A stretch of 52,230 nt of DNA from Peptoniphilus indolicus ATCC 29427 (GTDB taxonomy: Bacteria; Bacillota; Clostridia; Tissierellales; Peptoniphilaceae). A program made the translations under genes and the position numbers. The stretch covers positions 13,334 through 65,563 of the forward strand of contig NZ_JH165063.1 in assembly GCF_000227315.1 (NCBI RefSeq). Reading direction: 5' to 3'. The notes below the pieces were generated by a model that was given only the letters and a program-made list of their open reading frames with translations, ran no database searches and had not been told where the DNA came from. Of this stretch, positions 1 through 10,081 are shown in pieces (position 1 is the first letter of the stretch; each line of letters starts with the position of its first letter).

Positions 1-88
1 AACCGTATTAAACAACGATTAGAACTACAATTTTATTACATAGAAAGTTTCTTAAAGAAAGAAAGTAAAAAACTTTTTTTGAAATCTA

Positions 89-117
89 TTGACATTCTTT
101 GACTAAAGGTTTAATAT
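89..117 (+). promoter_or_regulatory. Sigma-A promoter of the hrcA heat-shock operon
   Basis: TTGACA at 89-94 and TATAAT-like TAATAT at 112-117 are separated by exactly 17 bp, a near-consensus housekeeping promoter. It lies directly upstream of the CIRCE operator and of hrcA, so it should drive hrcA-grpE-dnaK. Confidence 0.85.
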
Positions 118-130
118 TTAACCATAAGCT

Positions 131-157
131 TTAGCACTCGAAGAAAAAGAGTGCTAA
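131..157 (+). promoter_or_regulatory. CIRCE operator (HrcA binding site)
   Basis: A perfect inverted repeat TTAGCACTC - 9 nt - GAGTGCTAA matches the classical CIRCE element. It starts 13 bp past the -10 box and ends 15 bp before the hrcA start, so HrcA would block transcription initiation and the element would also lie in the 5' leader. The operon is therefore expected to be autoregulated by HrcA, the product of its first gene. Confidence 0.97.
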
Positions 158-172
158 CAAAAGGGTGATGAT

Positions 173-1192
173 ATGGAATCGAGAAAGGTAGAAATTTTAA
201 ACGCGATTGTAAATTCCTATATAAATTCTCCGAGTCCGGTTGGTTCTAGGACTATATCAAAAGATTTTAATTTAGGTGTAAGTTCTGCGACTATAAGAAA
301 TGAAATGGCGGATTTAGAAGATTTAGGATATTTAAATAAACCACACACCTCAGCTGGAAGAATTCCATCTGTTAAAGCTTATAGATTTTTTGTGAATGAG
401 CTAAGAAAAAACTTAGATGATGATTTTGAAGTGAGAGATAACTTATTAGATTTGATGCTTGACCAGGCAGAGAGTTTAAATGATGTGTTTAAAAATGCAG
501 CTAAAATTTTATCTGAGAAATCAAATTATATTTCTTATGTTATAGCTTTAAAAAAAGCTGATTCAAGGATAAGACTTGTACAGTTAGTATTAATAGATTC
601 GTTCACAATATTACTTTTAGTAGTAGGAGATAAGGGGGTTGTTGAAAAACATTTCTTTAAGTCTGATATTAAAATAGGTGAAAAAGAATTAGCTGATATA
701 AATTCTTTGCTCAATGAGAATTTAGTAGGTATAAATTTATTGGAAGTTGATAGCTTAGATATAACAGTTACGGGGTCTTTGACAAAATGGACAGCTTTTA
801 TAACTCATGTCATAAGAACTATAGCTGAATTCAATGAGGATTCTAATAAGATAGATTTCTTTTATGATGGCATAAAGAATGTGTTCAATTTCCAAGATGA
901 AATAAATAAGAGTCAAGTTATAGATATAATGAATTTGATGGAGAGCAGTCATTTAGTTAATACATTGAATGATTTTGAAGAAGATTTAACGGTTGTAATA
1001 GGGAATGAAAATGAAATAGACATAATAAAAGAAAATTCAATAATTGTGTCATCATTTTATGATAGAAAAAGAGAAATAACAGGTAAAGTTGGTATCTTGG
1101 GACCTATCAGAATGGACTATAGAACTCAAATTCAAAATGTTAAATTGGTAAGCGATAACTTGAAATTAGCTATAGATAAGATGTTGAGGTGA
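173..1192 (+). CDS. hrcA: Heat-inducible transcription repressor HrcA
   Basis: A 339-residue protein of normal HrcA length. Residues about 1-75 form the winged helix-turn-helix, with SSATIRNEMADLEDLGYL followed by the PHTSAGRIPS signature that is diagnostic for the family. The rest is the GAF-like dimerisation domain. HrcA binds CIRCE and represses the class I heat-shock genes, and GroEL normally keeps it active. A CIRCE sits 15 bp upstream, so autoregulation is expected. The start ATG at 173 is preceded by AAGGGTGATGAT, a usable ribosome site. The grpE start follows the stop after one base. Confidence 0.97.
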   Translation: MESRKVEILNAIVNSYINSPSPVGSRTISKDFNLGVSSATIRNEMADLEDLGYLNKPHTSAGRIPSVKAYRFFVNELRKNLDDDFEVRDNLLDLMLDQAESLNDVFKNAAKILSEKSNYISYVIALKKADSRIRLVQLVLIDSFTILLLVVGDKGVVEKHFFKSDIKIGEKELADINSLLNENLVGINLLEVDSLDITVTGSLTKWTAFITHVIRTIAEFNEDSNKIDFFYDGIKNVFNFQDEINKSQVIDIMNLMESSHLVNTLNDFEEDLTVVIGNENEIDIIKENSIIVSSFYDRKREITGKVGILGPIRMDYRTQIQNVKLVSDNLKLAIDKMLR

Positions 1193-1193
1193 G

Positions 1194-1739
1194 ATGGTGA
1201 ACGATAAAGATTTAGAAAATACAGAAGAAAATTTAGAAATTGAAGTAAACGAAGAAGTAGTTACAGAAGAATCTATAGTTGAAGAAGAGATTTCTGAAGA
1301 AAATATTGAAGAACAACAATCAGAAAGAGAAACTCAATTAAAAGATCAACTTATAAGATTGCAGGCAGATTTTACAAATTACAGGAGAAGGTCTGAAAAT
1401 GAAAAGAAAGATTATCTTTCTCTAGGTGCTCAAAAAGTTATTTTGGATTTACTTAGTGTTATAGATAATTTTGAAAGAGCTTTATCTCAAGTTTCAGAAA
1501 AAGATAGTTTTTCTGAAGGAATTGAGCTGATACATGGACAATTGATTGAGTTAATAAAGAAATATGATGTAGAAGAAATAAGTGAAACAAATGTAAAATT
1601 CGACCCTAATATGCACCATGGGGTGCTTGTCGAAGAAAGAGAAGGCGTTGAAGAAGGCCTTATAATAGAAGTTTTGCAAAAAGGATATAAGATGAATGAT
1701 AAAGTGCTTAGACCAGCAATGGTTAAGGTTTCACAATAA
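1194..1739 (+). CDS. grpE: Nucleotide exchange factor GrpE
   Basis: A 181-residue protein. Residues 1-45 are a very acidic, low-complexity tail rich in Glu. Residues about 45-95 form the long dimerising helix (QLIRLQADFTNYRRRSENEK), and the C-terminus forms the beta-wing domain, including PNMHHGVL and the terminal VLRPAMVKVS. GrpE releases ADP from DnaK. The start lies one base after the hrcA stop, with GAGGTGAG as ribosome site, so the two genes are probably translationally coupled. Confidence 0.96.
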   Translation: MVNDKDLENTEENLEIEVNEEVVTEESIVEEEISEENIEEQQSERETQLKDQLIRLQADFTNYRRRSENEKKDYLSLGAQKVILDLLSVIDNFERALSQVSEKDSFSEGIELIHGQLIELIKKYDVEEISETNVKFDPNMHHGVLVEEREGVEEGLIIEVLQKGYKMNDKVLRPAMVKVSQ

Positions 1740-1754
1740 CTAGGAGGAAATTAA

Positions 1755-3572
<1,818 letters not shown>

Positions 3573-3582
3573 TTAATATCTT

Positions 3583-3619
3583 AAAGCTAAATCATACACG
3601 ATTTAGCTTTATTTTTTTT
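3583..3619 (+). terminator. Rho-independent terminator between dnaK and dnaJ
   Basis: An 11-bp perfect stem (AAAGCTAAATC / GATTTAGCTTT) with a 6-nt loop is followed by A and eight T. It would end or attenuate the hrcA-grpE-dnaK transcript before dnaJ. Confidence 0.9.
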
Positions 3620-3661
3620 GTTAAAAAGGTTAAAATATTATTTTAGAAATGTGGTGGAAAT

Positions 3662-4777
3662 TTGAGAGACTTTTATGAAATTTTAGAAGTTGGGAGAAGA
3701 GCTTCTCAAGATGAAATTAAAAGAGCATATAAAAAACTTGCAAAAAAATATCATCCGGATTTAAATCCTGGAAATGAAGAAGCAGAAATTAAATTTAAAG
3801 AAATAAATTTGGCATATGAAGTTTTGTCAGATGAAAATAAAAGACAAAACTATGATATGTATGGAGAAGATGGAATAAATGGTGGAGGATTTGAATCTTC
3901 AGGATTTGGTGGTTTTTCAGATATATTCGGAGATATCTTCGATATGTTTGGAGGATCTGGTGGGTTTAGAACCTCTACACAATATAAAGGACCTATGAAA
4001 GGCGATGATATAAGATATGACATAACTCTAGACTTTAAAGAAGCTGTATTTGGAGTTGAAAAAGAAATAAGCTTAAGAGTTAGAGAAAAATGTCACGTTT
4101 GTGATGGAACGGGAGCTGAAAAAGGTTCTGAAAAGAAAACTTGTGACAAATGTCATGGAACCGGTCAAATAAGAGTTGAGAGCAATTCAGCTTTTGGAAG
4201 ATTTGTTAGAGTTGTAGAATGTGATAAGTGTCATGGAACTGGAGAAGTAATAGAAAAGCCTTGTAAACACTGTCATGGAACTGGAAAAGAAGTAATAACT
4301 AAGAAAGTAAAAGTTAAAATTCCTGCAGGAGTTGACAACAATACTGTAGTTTCAATGAAAGGGCAAGGACATGTCGGAGAAAACGGCGGACCAAATGGGG
4401 ATTTATTTGTATATATCACAGTTAGGGAAGACTCTGTTTTCAAAAGAAATGGATTTGATTTACATTTAAACATTCCAATAACATACATGGACGCAGTGTT
4501 AGGTGCTGAAATAAAGGTTCCTACATTAACTGAATTAGCAGATTATAAAATACCATCAGGGACTGCAGGAGGAACGACTTTTAAGTTAAAGGGCAGAGGA
4601 GTTCCTTATGTAAGACGTGAGGGTAGAGGGGATTTATATTTTACAGTAAATATAATTGTTCCTAAAAAAGTTACAGGAGAACAAAAAGAATTACTTGAAC
4701 AATTGAGAGAGAAGAGTAAGGATACAGTTCAAGAAAACAAGTCATTGTTTGATAAACTTAAAGAGTTTTTTGAATAG
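3662..4777 (+). CDS. dnaJ: Chaperone protein DnaJ (Hsp40)
   Basis: A 371-residue type I DnaJ. The J-domain spans residues 1-70 with the HPD tripeptide in [11 protein letters not shown] Gly/Phe-rich linker follows, then four CxxCxGxG zinc repeats (CHVCDGTG, two [16 protein letters not shown]) and the C-terminal substrate domain. It stimulates the DnaK ATPase and delivers substrates. The start is TTG at 3662, preceded by GTGGTGGAAAT. It is separated from dnaK by a terminator, and a second hairpin overlaps its own stop codon, so it may form a single-gene unit or be expressed by read-through. I could not find a convincing promoter in the 3620-3661 gap. Confidence 0.97.
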   Translation: MRDFYEILEVGRRASQDEIKRAYKKLAKKYHPDLNPGNEEAEIKFKEINLAYEVLSDENKRQNYDMYGEDGINGGGFESSGFGGFSDIFGDIFDMFGGSGGFRTSTQYKGPMKGDDIRYDITLDFKEAVFGVEKEISLRVREKCHVCDGTGAEKGSEKKTCDKCHGTGQIRVESNSAFGRFVRVVECDKCHGTGEVIEKPCKHCHGTGKEVITKKVKVKIPAGVDNNTVVSMKGQGHVGENGGPNGDLFVYITVREDSVFKRNGFDLHLNIPITYMDAVLGAEIKVPTLTELADYKIPSGTAGGTTFKLKGRGVPYVRREGRGDLYFTVNIIVPKKVTGEQKELLEQLREKSKDTVQENKSLFDKLKEFFE

Positions 4778-4806
4778 GCAAGATCTTAGATTTTGTCTAT
4801 TTTTTT
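4773..4806 (+). terminator. Terminator overlapping the dnaJ stop codon
   Basis: A 12-bp stem with two G-U wobbles (AATAGGCAAGAT / ATTTTGTCTATT), a 5-nt loop and a T run. The left arm contains the dnaJ TAG stop, so terminator and coding end are fused. Confidence 0.8.
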
Positions 4807-4819
4807 ACAGGAGGTAATT

Positions 4820-5740
4820 ATGAAATATATAGAATTAATCCTAAAAGCAAAAGATGAAAATCGCGACAACATTTTAAACACATTATATGATAACGAAATT
4901 TATATTTTTGAAGAAGAAGGAAAAGAAATAATAGAAGAACTTGATAAAATTGAAAAAGACTGGGATTTTGTTGATGAGAGAATTCTAAATTTAGAGCCTG
5001 GAATGAGAACTTTTAAAGTTTATTTTCAAGAATCTGAATCAGAGGTTGTTGAAAAATTAAAAACTGACTTGGGAACTTTTGGAGAACTTGAAATAAATGA
5101 AATAGATGATGAAGATTGGGCTAATAATTGGAAAAAATATTATGAACCTGTAGAAGTTGGTGATAGTTTGGTAATAATACCATCTTGGCTTGAATACAAC
5201 GGTTCTCACACTAATAAGATATATATAGAACCAGGAATGGCATTTGGAACTGGAACTCATGAAACAACATATATGTGTTTAGAGGCACTTGAAGATTATG
5301 TTATTGAAGATGATGTTGTGTTTGACATAGGATGCGGCTCTGGAATTTTAGGAGTTGCAGCTACAAATTTGGGAGCTAAAAAAATTGTTGCAGTTGATAT
5401 CGATTCAAAATGTACACAAGTAAGTAAAGAAAATGCAATACTAAATAATGTAGAAGATAAAATAGAAATTCATACAGCAAATTTACTTGATGTAGTAAGT
5501 GGCAAGGCTGACATTATAGTTTCCAATATAATTGCAGAAATTATAGCTGAAATGGTACCTGATTTGAAAGCACATTTAGAAGATGATGGGCTGTTTATTT
5601 CCTCAGGCATAATTGTAGAGAAAATCTATATGGTTGAAAATGCATTGATTGAAAATGGATTTGAAATAATAGAAAAAAGAGAAAAGAACGGATGGGCTTT
5701 ATTAGTAGGTAGGATATGTACAGATTCTTCGGAAAATTGA
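4820..5740 (+). CDS. prmA: Ribosomal protein L11 methyltransferase PrmA
   Basis: A 306-residue SAM-dependent methyltransferase that modifies ribosomal protein L11. Motif I is VFDIGCGSGILGVAA around residue 170, preceded by the family signature PGMAFGTGTHETT. The acceptor-side motif VSNIIAEII lies about 60 residues later. I place the start at ATG 4820 because AGGAGGT sits at 4809-4815. An in-frame TTG at 4793 lies inside the dnaJ terminator hairpin and is not credible. The end overlaps rsmE by 25 bp, so the two are probably coupled. Confidence 0.94.
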   Translation: MKYIELILKAKDENRDNILNTLYDNEIYIFEEEGKEIIEELDKIEKDWDFVDERILNLEPGMRTFKVYFQESESEVVEKLKTDLGTFGELEINEIDDEDWANNWKKYYEPVEVGDSLVIIPSWLEYNGSHTNKIYIEPGMAFGTGTHETTYMCLEALEDYVIEDDVVFDIGCGSGILGVAATNLGAKKIVAVDIDSKCTQVSKENAILNNVEDKIEIHTANLLDVVSGKADIIVSNIIAEIIAEMVPDLKAHLEDDGLFISSGIIVEKIYMVENALIENGFEIIEKREKNGWALLVGRICTDSSEN

Positions 5741-6429
5741 TAGAAAGTGATAAGAAAATAATTTTAGATAAGCAAAATTCACATCATTTTATGAGAGTGC
5801 TTAGGATATCAGGAAATGAAGAAGTTGAAGCTGTAACTGAAAGTGGAATTTTTAAAGCGATTTTTGAGAACTTTGATTCAGAAAATGTAGTTTTACAAAT
5901 TTTAAATAAAGTAGAAAGTGAGCATGAAAGTGAAGTACAGTTGACTTTGGTGCAAGCTATTTTAAAAAGTGACAAAATGGAAGCTGCAATAAAAGGTGCT
6001 GTTGAAGTTGGAGTAGCATTTATAAATCCACTTATAGCAAAGAGAAATGTAAGTGATATAGATAGAAAGACAGATAAAAAAATAGATAGATGGCAAAAAA
6101 TTTCAGAAGTGGCAGCAAAACAATCTAAACGAGATTATATACCACAGGTTTCATATCCGATAAAAATTGAGGATTTGGAAAAATTTGATGGAGAATTGAT
6201 AGTATGCTACGAAAATGAAGAAGACTTAAGATTTTTAGATTTAGATATTAAATCTAAAAATATAGCGCTAGTAATAGGACCTGAAGGTGGATTTGAAGAG
6301 TCTGAAATAGATAAGTTGAAGAGTTATGGAGCTCATATAATATCTCTTGGCAAGAGAATATTAAGAGCTGAAACAGCGGCAATCACTGCCAGCTATCATA
6401 TCATCAATTGTTTGGAAGGAGAAAAATGA
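5716..6429 (+). CDS. rsmE: 16S rRNA (uracil1498-N3)-methyltransferase RsmE
   Basis: A 237-residue SPOUT-class RNA methyltransferase. The C-terminal trefoil knot shows ALVIGPEGGFEESEID and LGKRILRAETAAI, the family hallmarks. It methylates U1498 of 16S rRNA. The start at 5716 lies inside the end of prmA with AGGTAGGA just upstream, and the stop overlaps the mtaB start in an ATGA arrangement. prmA-rsmE-mtaB thus read as one translational unit. Confidence 0.94.
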   Translation: MYRFFGKLIESDKKIILDKQNSHHFMRVLRISGNEEVEAVTESGIFKAIFENFDSENVVLQILNKVESEHESEVQLTLVQAILKSDKMEAAIKGAVEVGVAFINPLIAKRNVSDIDRKTDKKIDRWQKISEVAAKQSKRDYIPQVSYPIKIEDLEKFDGELIVCYENEEDLRFLDLDIKSKNIALVIGPEGGFEESEIDKLKSYGAHIISLGKRILRAETAAITASYHIINCLEGEK

Positions 6430-7715
6430 AAAGAACATTTTCTATAACTACTCTTGGTTGTAAGGTAAATCAATATGAATCTGAGGCGATGAGCGAGTTA
6501 TTTGAAGAAAAAGGTTATATGAAAGTTGATCAAGAAACTGAAGTTGCAGATATATATATAATAAATACTTGTACCGTTACAAACTTATCTGATAGAAAAT
6601 CCAGACAAGTAATAAGAAAAGCAAAAAGAGAAAATCCTGAATCTATTGTTGCGGTTGTTGGGTGTTATTCTCAAGTATCTCCAGAAGAAGTTGCTTCAAT
6701 TGAAGGTGTGGATATAGTTCTTGGAACTACTGAAAGATCAGATATTGTAAATATGGTTGAAAATTTCCAAAATAATGGAGAATTTATTAACGCAGTTAGA
6801 AGTTTGGACGGAGATTATGAATTTCAACCAATAAATATATCAAAAGAATCAGATATGACCAGGGCATATATGAAGGTTCAAGATGGATGTAATAGATTTT
6901 GTACCTATTGCATAATACCTTATGCAAGGGGAAGAATAAGGTCGAGAAGCATTTCTGATTCTGTGAAAGAGGCGAAAAGATTAGCTGAAGCAGGATATAA
7001 AGAAGTTGTATTGACAGGAATACACATAGGATCTTATGGAAAAGAGTCAGGCAAAAGTTTAATAGAACTAATTGAAAGCATAGCTGACGTTGAAGGCATA
7101 GAAAGAATTAGAATGTCTTCTGTAGAACCTATGACAATTACAGAGGAATTTTTACAAAGAGCAATAGCAACGGGAAAATTTTGTGACCATTTCCACTTAT
7201 CTTTACAAAGCGGGTGTGATAAGGTCTTAAAAGAAATGAACAGAAGATATACTACTAAGGAATACAAAGAAGTAGTTGATTTAATTAGAAAATATATGCC
7301 GAAGGCAGGTATAACTACAGATATAATAGTAGGTTTTCCTGGAGAAACTGATGAAGAATTTGAAATAACACGTAGATTTGTTGAAGAAATTGAGTTTTCA
7401 AGAATACACGTATTTAAATATTCTATTAGAGATGGAACTCCAGCTGCTGAAAGAACAGATCAAATTCATGGGGAAGTAAAACATAGTAGGTCTCAAAAAC
7501 TTATTGAATTAAATGAAAAATTAATGAAGAAATTTGCTTCGGAGCAAGAAGAATTAGAAGTGTTATTTGAAGAAAAAATAGAAGATAAATATGTAGGATA
7601 TTCAACCAATTATTTAAGATGTGCTATCAAAAGTGCAGATGACTTAAAAAATATAACCAAAAGTGTTAGAATAGTATCAGAAGAAAACGAACCTTTCGAA
7701 GTAGTTTTAAGTTAG
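6426..7715 (+). CDS. mtaB: tRNA t6A37 methylthiotransferase MtaB
   Basis: A 429-residue radical-SAM methylthiotransferase that converts t6A37 of ANN-decoding tRNAs to ms2t6A. The N-terminal cluster cysteines are visible in TLGCKVNQYES, NTCTVT and VGCYSQ. The radical-SAM triad is CNRFCTYC followed by IIPYARGRIRSR, which is MtaB-like rather than MiaB-like. A TRAM domain is expected at the C-terminus. I chose ATG 6426 over TTG 6408 because GGAAGGAG at 6414-6421 fits only the former. It overlaps the rsmE stop by 4 bp. Confidence 0.93.
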   Translation: MKRTFSITTLGCKVNQYESEAMSELFEEKGYMKVDQETEVADIYIINTCTVTNLSDRKSRQVIRKAKRENPESIVAVVGCYSQVSPEEVASIEGVDIVLGTTERSDIVNMVENFQNNGEFINAVRSLDGDYEFQPINISKESDMTRAYMKVQDGCNRFCTYCIIPYARGRIRSRSISDSVKEAKRLAEAGYKEVVLTGIHIGSYGKESGKSLIELIESIADVEGIERIRMSSVEPMTITEEFLQRAIATGKFCDHFHLSLQSGCDKVLKEMNRRYTTKEYKEVVDLIRKYMPKAGITTDIIVGFPGETDEEFEITRRFVEEIEFSRIHVFKYSIRDGTPAAERTDQIHGEVKHSRSQKLIELNEKLMKKFASEQEELEVLFEEKIEDKYVGYSTNYLRCAIKSADDLKNITKSVRIVSEENEPFEVVLS

Positions 7716-7724
7716 GGGGATATA

Positions 7725-8063
7725 GTGGATTGTTTATTTTGTAAAATAATTACAGGGGAAATTCCATCTGATAAAATTTATGAAGATGAGTTAATATATG
7801 CTTTTAATGACATTGAGCCACAAGCGCCTCAACATTTTTTGGTTGTTCCAAAAGAACATATAACTTCTCTTTATGAAATCGAAGAAAAAGATAAAGCTTT
7901 ACTAGGACATATAATGTTAAAGATAAGTGAAATTGCAAAAGAAAAAAATTTAAAAGATGGATATCGTGTTGTTATCAATACTAGAGAAGATGGAGGGCAG
8001 ACTGTTGGGCACCTACACTTCCACGTATTAGGTGGGAGAAGTATGAAATGGCCACCAGGTTGA
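7725..8063 (+). CDS. hinT: HIT family nucleotide hydrolase (HinT-like)
   Basis: A 112-residue histidine-triad protein of normal length. The N-terminal CLFCKIITGEIPS and the C-terminal GGQTVGHLHFHVLGGR hold the HxHxH triad. Family members hydrolyse nucleoside phosphoramidates and aminoacyl-adenylates. The start is GTG at 7725, preceded by AGGGGGAT. It lies 9 bp after mtaB, so it is probably the last gene of the prmA-rsmE-mtaB run. Confidence 0.93.
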   Translation: MDCLFCKIITGEIPSDKIYEDELIYAFNDIEPQAPQHFLVVPKEHITSLYEIEEKDKALLGHIMLKISEIAKEKNLKDGYRVVINTREDGGQTVGHLHFHVLGGRSMKWPPG

Positions 8064-8071
8064 AAAAGATA

Positions 8072-8100
8072 TTGAAATTTAAAGCTTTAGAGTGTATAAT
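8072..8100 (+). promoter_or_regulatory. Sigma-A promoter of rpsU-yqeY
   Basis: TTGAAA at 8072-8077 and a perfect TATAAT at 8095-8100 with 17 bp between them, 52 bp upstream of the rpsU start. Confidence 0.8.
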
Positions 8101-8151
8101 TAATAAGAATTAGCTAAGAAAAGCTACCTTTCTATGAGGGGAGGGGAAACA

Positions 8152-8334
8152 ATGTCAGAAATTAGAGTTGGAGAAAATGAATCTCTTGACAATGCTCTTA
8201 AGAGATTTAAGAGACAATGTGCCACTAGTGGAGTTCTAAAAGAAGCTAGAAAAAGAGAACATTATGAAAAACCAAGCGTAAAAAGAAAGAAAAAATCTGA
8301 AGAAGCGCGTAGAAAGAAGCGTTCAAGACACTAA
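8152..8334 (+). CDS. rpsU: 30S ribosomal protein S21
   Basis: A 60-residue, very basic protein with the S21 pattern: [18 protein letters not shown], then [14 protein letters not shown] and a Lys/Arg-rich end. It binds the 30S platform near the anti-Shine-Dalgarno. I chose ATG 8152 because GGGGAGGGG precedes it; the in-frame ATG at 8134 lies upstream of that ribosome site. It has its own promoter and is followed after 10 bp by yqeY, the usual rpsU-yqeY pair. Confidence 0.96.
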   Translation: MSEIRVGENESLDNALKRFKRQCATSGVLKEARKREHYEKPSVKRKKKSEEARRKKRSRH

Positions 8335-8344
8335 GAGGTGTAGT

Positions 8345-8791
8345 ATGTCATTAAAAGACAAGCTCATGGAAGATTTAAAATCTGCAATGAGAGACAAAGA
8401 TAAGTTGGCTAAAGATACTATCACACTTGTACGTGCCAGCATCAAACAAAAAGAAGTAGATGAGAGAATAGAACTCAATGATTCCGATATACTAAACATA
8501 ATTTCTAAGCAAGTTAAAGAAAGAAGATCGGCAATTGATGAATTCAAGCGTGGTAATAGAGACGATTTAGTTGAAAAAACCAATGCTGAAATTGAAATAC
8601 TACTTAAATATTTGCCAAAGCAATTAGATGAAGAAGAACTAACTGAAATCATCAAACAAGTTATGAGCGAACATGAAATCAACTCACCTGCTGATATGGG
8701 TAAACTTATGAAGAATGTTATGCCTAAAGTCAGTGGAAGAGCAGATGGTAAGCTTGTAAGCGCAGTTGCTGGAAAATTACTAAAAGCCTAG
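8345..8791 (+). CDS. yqeY: GatB/YqeY domain protein
   Basis: A 148-residue protein matching the YqeY family, which is homologous to the tRNA-binding tail of GatB. It shows the typical helical start SLKDKLMEDLKSAMRDKD, then YLPKQLDEEEL and GKLMKNVMPKVSGRADG. The biochemical role of free-standing YqeY is not established. It is co-transcribed with rpsU, and a terminator overlaps its stop codon. Confidence 0.94.
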   Translation: MSLKDKLMEDLKSAMRDKDKLAKDTITLVRASIKQKEVDERIELNDSDILNIISKQVKERRSAIDEFKRGNRDDLVEKTNAEIEILLKYLPKQLDEEELTEIIKQVMSEHEINSPADMGKLMKNVMPKVSGRADGKLVSAVAGKLLKA

Positions 8792-8812
8792 GGAAATCCT
8801 TAGGCTTTTTTT
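8782..8812 (+). terminator. Terminator overlapping the yqeY stop
   Basis: A 12-bp stem (AAAAGCCTAGGG / CCTTAGGCTTTT, one G-U) with loop AAAT and seven T. It ends rpsU-yqeY. Only 15 bp separate it from the next start, so the downstream NfeD operon may depend on read-through. Confidence 0.9.
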
Positions 8813-8827
8813 GTAAAGAGGTGTAAT

Positions 8828-10081
8828 ATGAAAAAAATTATTTTGGGTATTTTTTTGGCTTTAGTACTATTTACAAAGGTTGATGCTAAAGTTTTGGTTG
8901 TACCTATTCAAGGGGAAATCAATTCGGCAAAGACAAATTTTATAGATAGTTCCATAAAAAATTTAAGAAATGAAGATACTGTTATTTTTAAAATTGACAC
9001 ATATGGTGGTTCAATAGCTTCTGCTGAAGAAATAAAAAATTCTATAATGAGGTCTAAAGCTAAGACTATTTCTGTAGTAGATAATAAGGCTGAATCAGCA
9101 GGAGTGTTGTTGACTATTGCAAGTGATGAAGTTTATATGGTTGAGGGTTCAACAATTGGGTCTGCAGAGCCGATTCCTAATACAGAGAAGACTTTATCTT
9201 ATTGGAGATCTATACTTTCAGATACTGCGAGTAGACGTGGGAGAAATATAGACGTTATAGTGGCGATGACAGATTCTGATGTAGTTATAGAAAATGTAGT
9301 TGAAAAGGGAAAACTTTTAAATTTAAATGCGGAGAAAAGTAAAGATTTAGGAATATCTGATTATACGTATAAAGATTTTGATGAATTTTTGTCAGAAAGG
9401 AATATAAAAGATTATGAGTTAGCAAATATGAATGCTGGCATGAAATTTTTAGATTTTATTTCATCTCAATCTGTTTCATCTCTACTACTTATAATAGGTA
9501 TGGCAGCTCTTGTTGTTGAATTATTTATGCCTGGTTTTGGAGTAGGTGGAGTTTTAAGCATAATAGCTTTTGGGCTTTTCTTTATAGGCAATATATTTGC
9601 GGGAAATGCAAGTTGGTATGCTATAGCAATATTTGTTCTGGGGTTAATATTGATATTTATTGAAATAATGATGCCAGGATTTGGAATTGCTGGAATAGGT
9701 GGAATAATATCGTTAGTATTAGGTGTAGTGTTTGCAATGGGTAGTTTAGAAGTTGCTATTAAATCACTATCTTTAGCTATAATTGTTACATTTGCTATAG
9801 GAATGTTTATGGTGAAAAAAGGAATGAAAACTAATTTATTTAATAGTCTAAAGCTAAATAATTCCCTTTCTTCTGAAGAAGGGTTTTTAAGTGTAGATAC
9901 AGCAAATTTAAATGTTGGGGATATTTGCTTAACCAAAACTGTCATGAAACCTACAGGTTTTATTGAATATATGGATGTAAAATATGAAGCGATTTCTGTA
10001 GATGGATACATAGATAAAAATGTTGAAGTTGAAGTTTCAAAGGTTGAAAAATCTAAAATTTATGTAAGGAGGATAATTTGA
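8828..10081 (+). CDS. NfeD family membrane protease (ClpP-class serine protease plus NfeD domain)
   Basis: A 417-residue membrane protein (B. subtilis YqeZ-like). Residues 1-20 are a signal peptide (KKIILGIFLALVLFTKVDA). Residues about 21-190 form a ClpP-like serine protease fold, with FKIDTYGGSIASAEEI, the expected nucleophile in AESAGVLLTIAS and STIGSAEP. Four hydrophobic spans lie between about 210 and 335, and the C-terminal 75 residues form the NfeD OB-fold. Long NfeD proteins are encoded next to flotillins and act at the membrane with them, and floA follows here. RBS AGAGGTG. The stop shares its last base with the floA ATG. Confidence 0.9.
   Translation: MKKIILGIFLALVLFTKVDAKVLVVPIQGEINSAKTNFIDSSIKNLRNEDTVIFKIDTYGGSIASAEEIKNSIMRSKAKTISVVDNKAESAGVLLTIASDEVYMVEGSTIGSAEPIPNTEKTLSYWRSILSDTASRRGRNIDVIVAMTDSDVVIENVVEKGKLLNLNAEKSKDLGISDYTYKDFDEFLSERNIKDYELANMNAGMKFLDFISSQSVSSLLLIIGMAALVVELFMPGFGVGGVLSIIAFGLFFIGNIFAGNASWYAIAIFVLGLILIFIEIMMPGFGIAGIGGIISLVLGVVFAMGSLEVAIKSLSLAIIVTFAIGMFMVKKGMKTNLFNSLKLNNSLSSEEGFLSVDTANLNVGDICLTKTVMKPTGFIEYMDVKYEAISVDGYIDKNVEVEVSKVEKSKIYVRRII

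Noticed and set aside
1-102. Frame open from the window edge to TGA at 100-102
   Set aside because: It encodes no recognisable protein end, is Lys-rich by composition and runs through the -35 box of the hrcA promoter, so I do not annotate it as a gene tail.
9466-10011. 181-residue minus-strand frame
   Set aside because: Antisense shadow of the membrane part of the NfeD gene; the sense strand has clear family motifs.
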